Shown: positions 62,944-64,000 of the stretch, piece after piece
Numbering within the stretch: the stretch's first letter is position 1
Layout of the letters: the number at the start of each line of letters is the position of its first letter
Assembly: GCF_000521785.1 (NCBI RefSeq)
Contig: NZ_JALZ01000013.1
Coordinates: forward strand, 1 to 64,000
DNA: 64,000 bases
Direction: 5' to 3'
From: Roseivivax halodurans JCM 10272
Lineage (GTDB): Bacteria; Pseudomonadota; Alphaproteobacteria; Rhodobacterales; Rhodobacteraceae
Translations under genes and position numbers: made by a program
The notes under the pieces: generated by a model
The model's database searches: none
The model's input: the letters and a program-made list of their open reading frames with translations, nothing else
Told to the model about the DNA's origin: nothing

Positions 62944-64000
62944 TCAGGCGGCTTCGGCGCCTGCAGGGGCGAAGCGGCCGTAGAAGGTCTGGTTCTTCTC
63001 GGCGAGCTCTCGCAGGAGCGCCGGGCATTCGAAGCGCTTGCCGAACTTTTCAGTGAGCCGGTCGCAGGTCTCCGCCGCGAAGGGCGCGTCGATGATGTCG
63101 AGCCACGAGATCGGGCCGCCCGACCACGGCGCGAAGCCCCAGCCAAGGATCGCGCCGACGTCGCCCTCGCGGATGTCGAGGAGGACATTCTCCTCGAGCG
63201 CGCGCACGGCTTCCAGCGCCTGCGCGAACAGGAGGCGGTGCTGAACCTCGGTCACGTCGGGTTGCTCGTCCGCGAGTGCGAACTTCTGGCCCAGGCCCTC
63301 CCAGAGGCCCTCGCGCTTGCCCTTCTCGTCGTAGGCGTAGAAGCCGGCGTTCGACTTGCGCCCGAGACGGCCCTCGCCCTCCATCCAGAAGATGATCTCG
63401 TCGACCGCCTCGTCCGGGTAGTCGTTGCCCATCGCCGCCTTGGTGGCCCGCGCGATCTTGGCGCCGAGGTCGATCGAGGTCTCGTCGACGAGCTGCAGCG
63501 GACCGAGCGGCATGCCGACCTGCTTCGCCGCGTTCTCGATCAGCACCGGGTTCACGCCCTCGCCCACCATGCGGATCCCCTCGTTGATGTAGGGGATGAT
63601 GCAGCGGTTGGCATAGAAGAAGCGCGCGTCGTTCACGACGATCGGCGTCTTGCGGATCTGGCGCACGAAGTCGAGCGCCTTGGCAACGGCCCGGTCGCCG
63701 GTCTCGCGGCCCTTGATGATCTCGACCAGCATCATCTTCTCGACGGGCGAGAAGAAGTGGATGCCGATGAACTGCTCCGGACGCTTCGAAGCCTTGGCGA
63801 GATCCGTGATCGGCAGGGTCGAGGTGTTGGTGGCGAAGATCGCATCCTCGCCGAGCACCGCCTCGACCTTTTGCGTCATCTCGGCCTTCACCTTCGGGTC
63901 CTCGAAGACGGCCTCGACGATCAGGTCGCACGCCTTGAGGTCGTCCACGTTGTCCGTGGGCGTGATGCGGCCCAGCACCTCGTCCTTTTTCTCGGGTGTC
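62944..64000 (-). CDS. Fatty-acid beta-oxidation multienzyme, 3-hydroxyacyl-CoA dehydrogenase part (partial)
   Basis: The window ends inside this gene; about 352 C-terminal residues are seen. They hold most of the NAD-dependent 3-hydroxyacyl-CoA dehydrogenase domain (IVEAVFEDPKVKAEM, FATNTSTLPITDLA, IGIHFFSPVEKMMLVEII with the catalytic His) and the C-terminal HACDH repeat (QRLLFAQALEAVRALEENVL-like). The frame is open to the window edge (TPEKKDEVLGRITPTDN), so the full protein is probably a FadB/FadJ-type fusion with an N-terminal enoyl-CoA hydratase. A short separate dehydrogenase is less likely. Confidence 0.85.
   Translation of the reverse strand, partial: TPEKKDEVLGRITPTDNVDDLKACDLIVEAVFEDPKVKAEMTQKVEAVLGEDAIFATNTSTLPITDLAKASKRPEQFIGIHFFSPVEKMMLVEIIKGRETGDRAVAKALDFVRQIRKTPIVVNDARFFYANRCIIPYINEGIRMVGEGVNPVLIENAAKQVGMPLGPLQLVDETSIDLGAKIARATKAAMGNDYPDEAVDEIIFWMEGEGRLGRKSNAGFYAYDEKGKREGLWEGLGQKFALADEQPDVTEVQHRLLFAQALEAVRALEENVLLDIREGDVGAILGWGFAPWSGGPISWLDIIDAPFAAETCDRLTEKFGKRFECPALLRELAEKNQTFYGRFAPAGAEAA

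Overview
The window is about 65% G+C DNA from an alphaproteobacterium, most likely of the order Rhodobacterales (Roseobacter/Rhodobacter group). The evidence is a malyl-CoA lyase of the 318-residue Rhodobacter Mcl1 type, COQ9, DgcN/DgcA, YtoQ and DUF1244 proteins, a sit-type manganese transporter behind Mur-like operators, and a ribosomal protein L3 with a long Ala/Glu tail. It looks like ordinary chromosome. I see no tRNA or rRNA gene, CRISPR array, insertion sequence, phage or plasmid gene.

Region 1 (1-19.7 kb) is the S10-spc-alpha ribosomal cluster: rpsJ-rplC-rplD-rplW / rplB-rpsS-rplV-rpsC-rplP / rpmC-rpsQ-rplN-rplX-rplE-rpsN-rpsH-rplF-rplR-rpsE-rpmD / rplO-secY-adk-rpsM-rpsK-rpoA-rplQ. 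Gene order is classical, but the cluster is cut into blocks by terminator-like hairpins, new promoters and two insertions. Three same-strand genes, including a TIGR02466-type Fe(II)/2-oxoglutarate oxygenase, lie between rplP and rpmC. Two opposite-strand genes (an MDR oxidoreductase and a RhlE-like DEAD-box helicase) lie between rpmD and rplO, and the helicase and rplO have back-to-back promoters.

Region 2 (19.7-26.7 kb) is a left-pointing set, dgcN-dgcA-dat-deg protease-rarA, facing away from mcl1. dgcN, dgcA and dat look like a D-glutamate/D-amino-acid catabolic module. mcl1 belongs to the ethylmalonyl-CoA/glyoxylate network.

Region 3 (26.7-35.1 kb) holds a membrane protein and a DUF1244 protein facing away from pyruvate kinase (with a LacI-type operator), then rpmI-rplT, pheS, a YrhK-like protein, pheT and ytoQ. 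Two palindromes 30 bp apart lie just before pheT.

Region 4 (35.1-48 kb) is accessory: a 1,111-residue RTX metalloprotease, the bacterial NHEJ pair ku-ligD, a phasin-like protein behind a perfect FNR-type box, a flavodoxin-fold quinone reductase, an MFS transporter and a monomeric NADP-isocitrate dehydrogenase, followed by about 0.6 kb with no convincing gene.

Region 5 (48-55.5 kb) holds two four-gene ABC transporters: sitABCD (Mn/Zn) and an OsmF/YehZYXW-like osmolyte importer.

Region 6 (55.5-64 kb) holds rpsU (minus), COQ9, two zinc-independent quinone oxidoreductases, a small exported protein, an L,D-transpeptidase lipoprotein, purD (minus), xseA and the C-terminal part of a fatty-acid-oxidation multienzyme cut by the window end. 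A short repeat ending in CAAGAAGAAG follows four genes, always in the orientation of the gene it follows.
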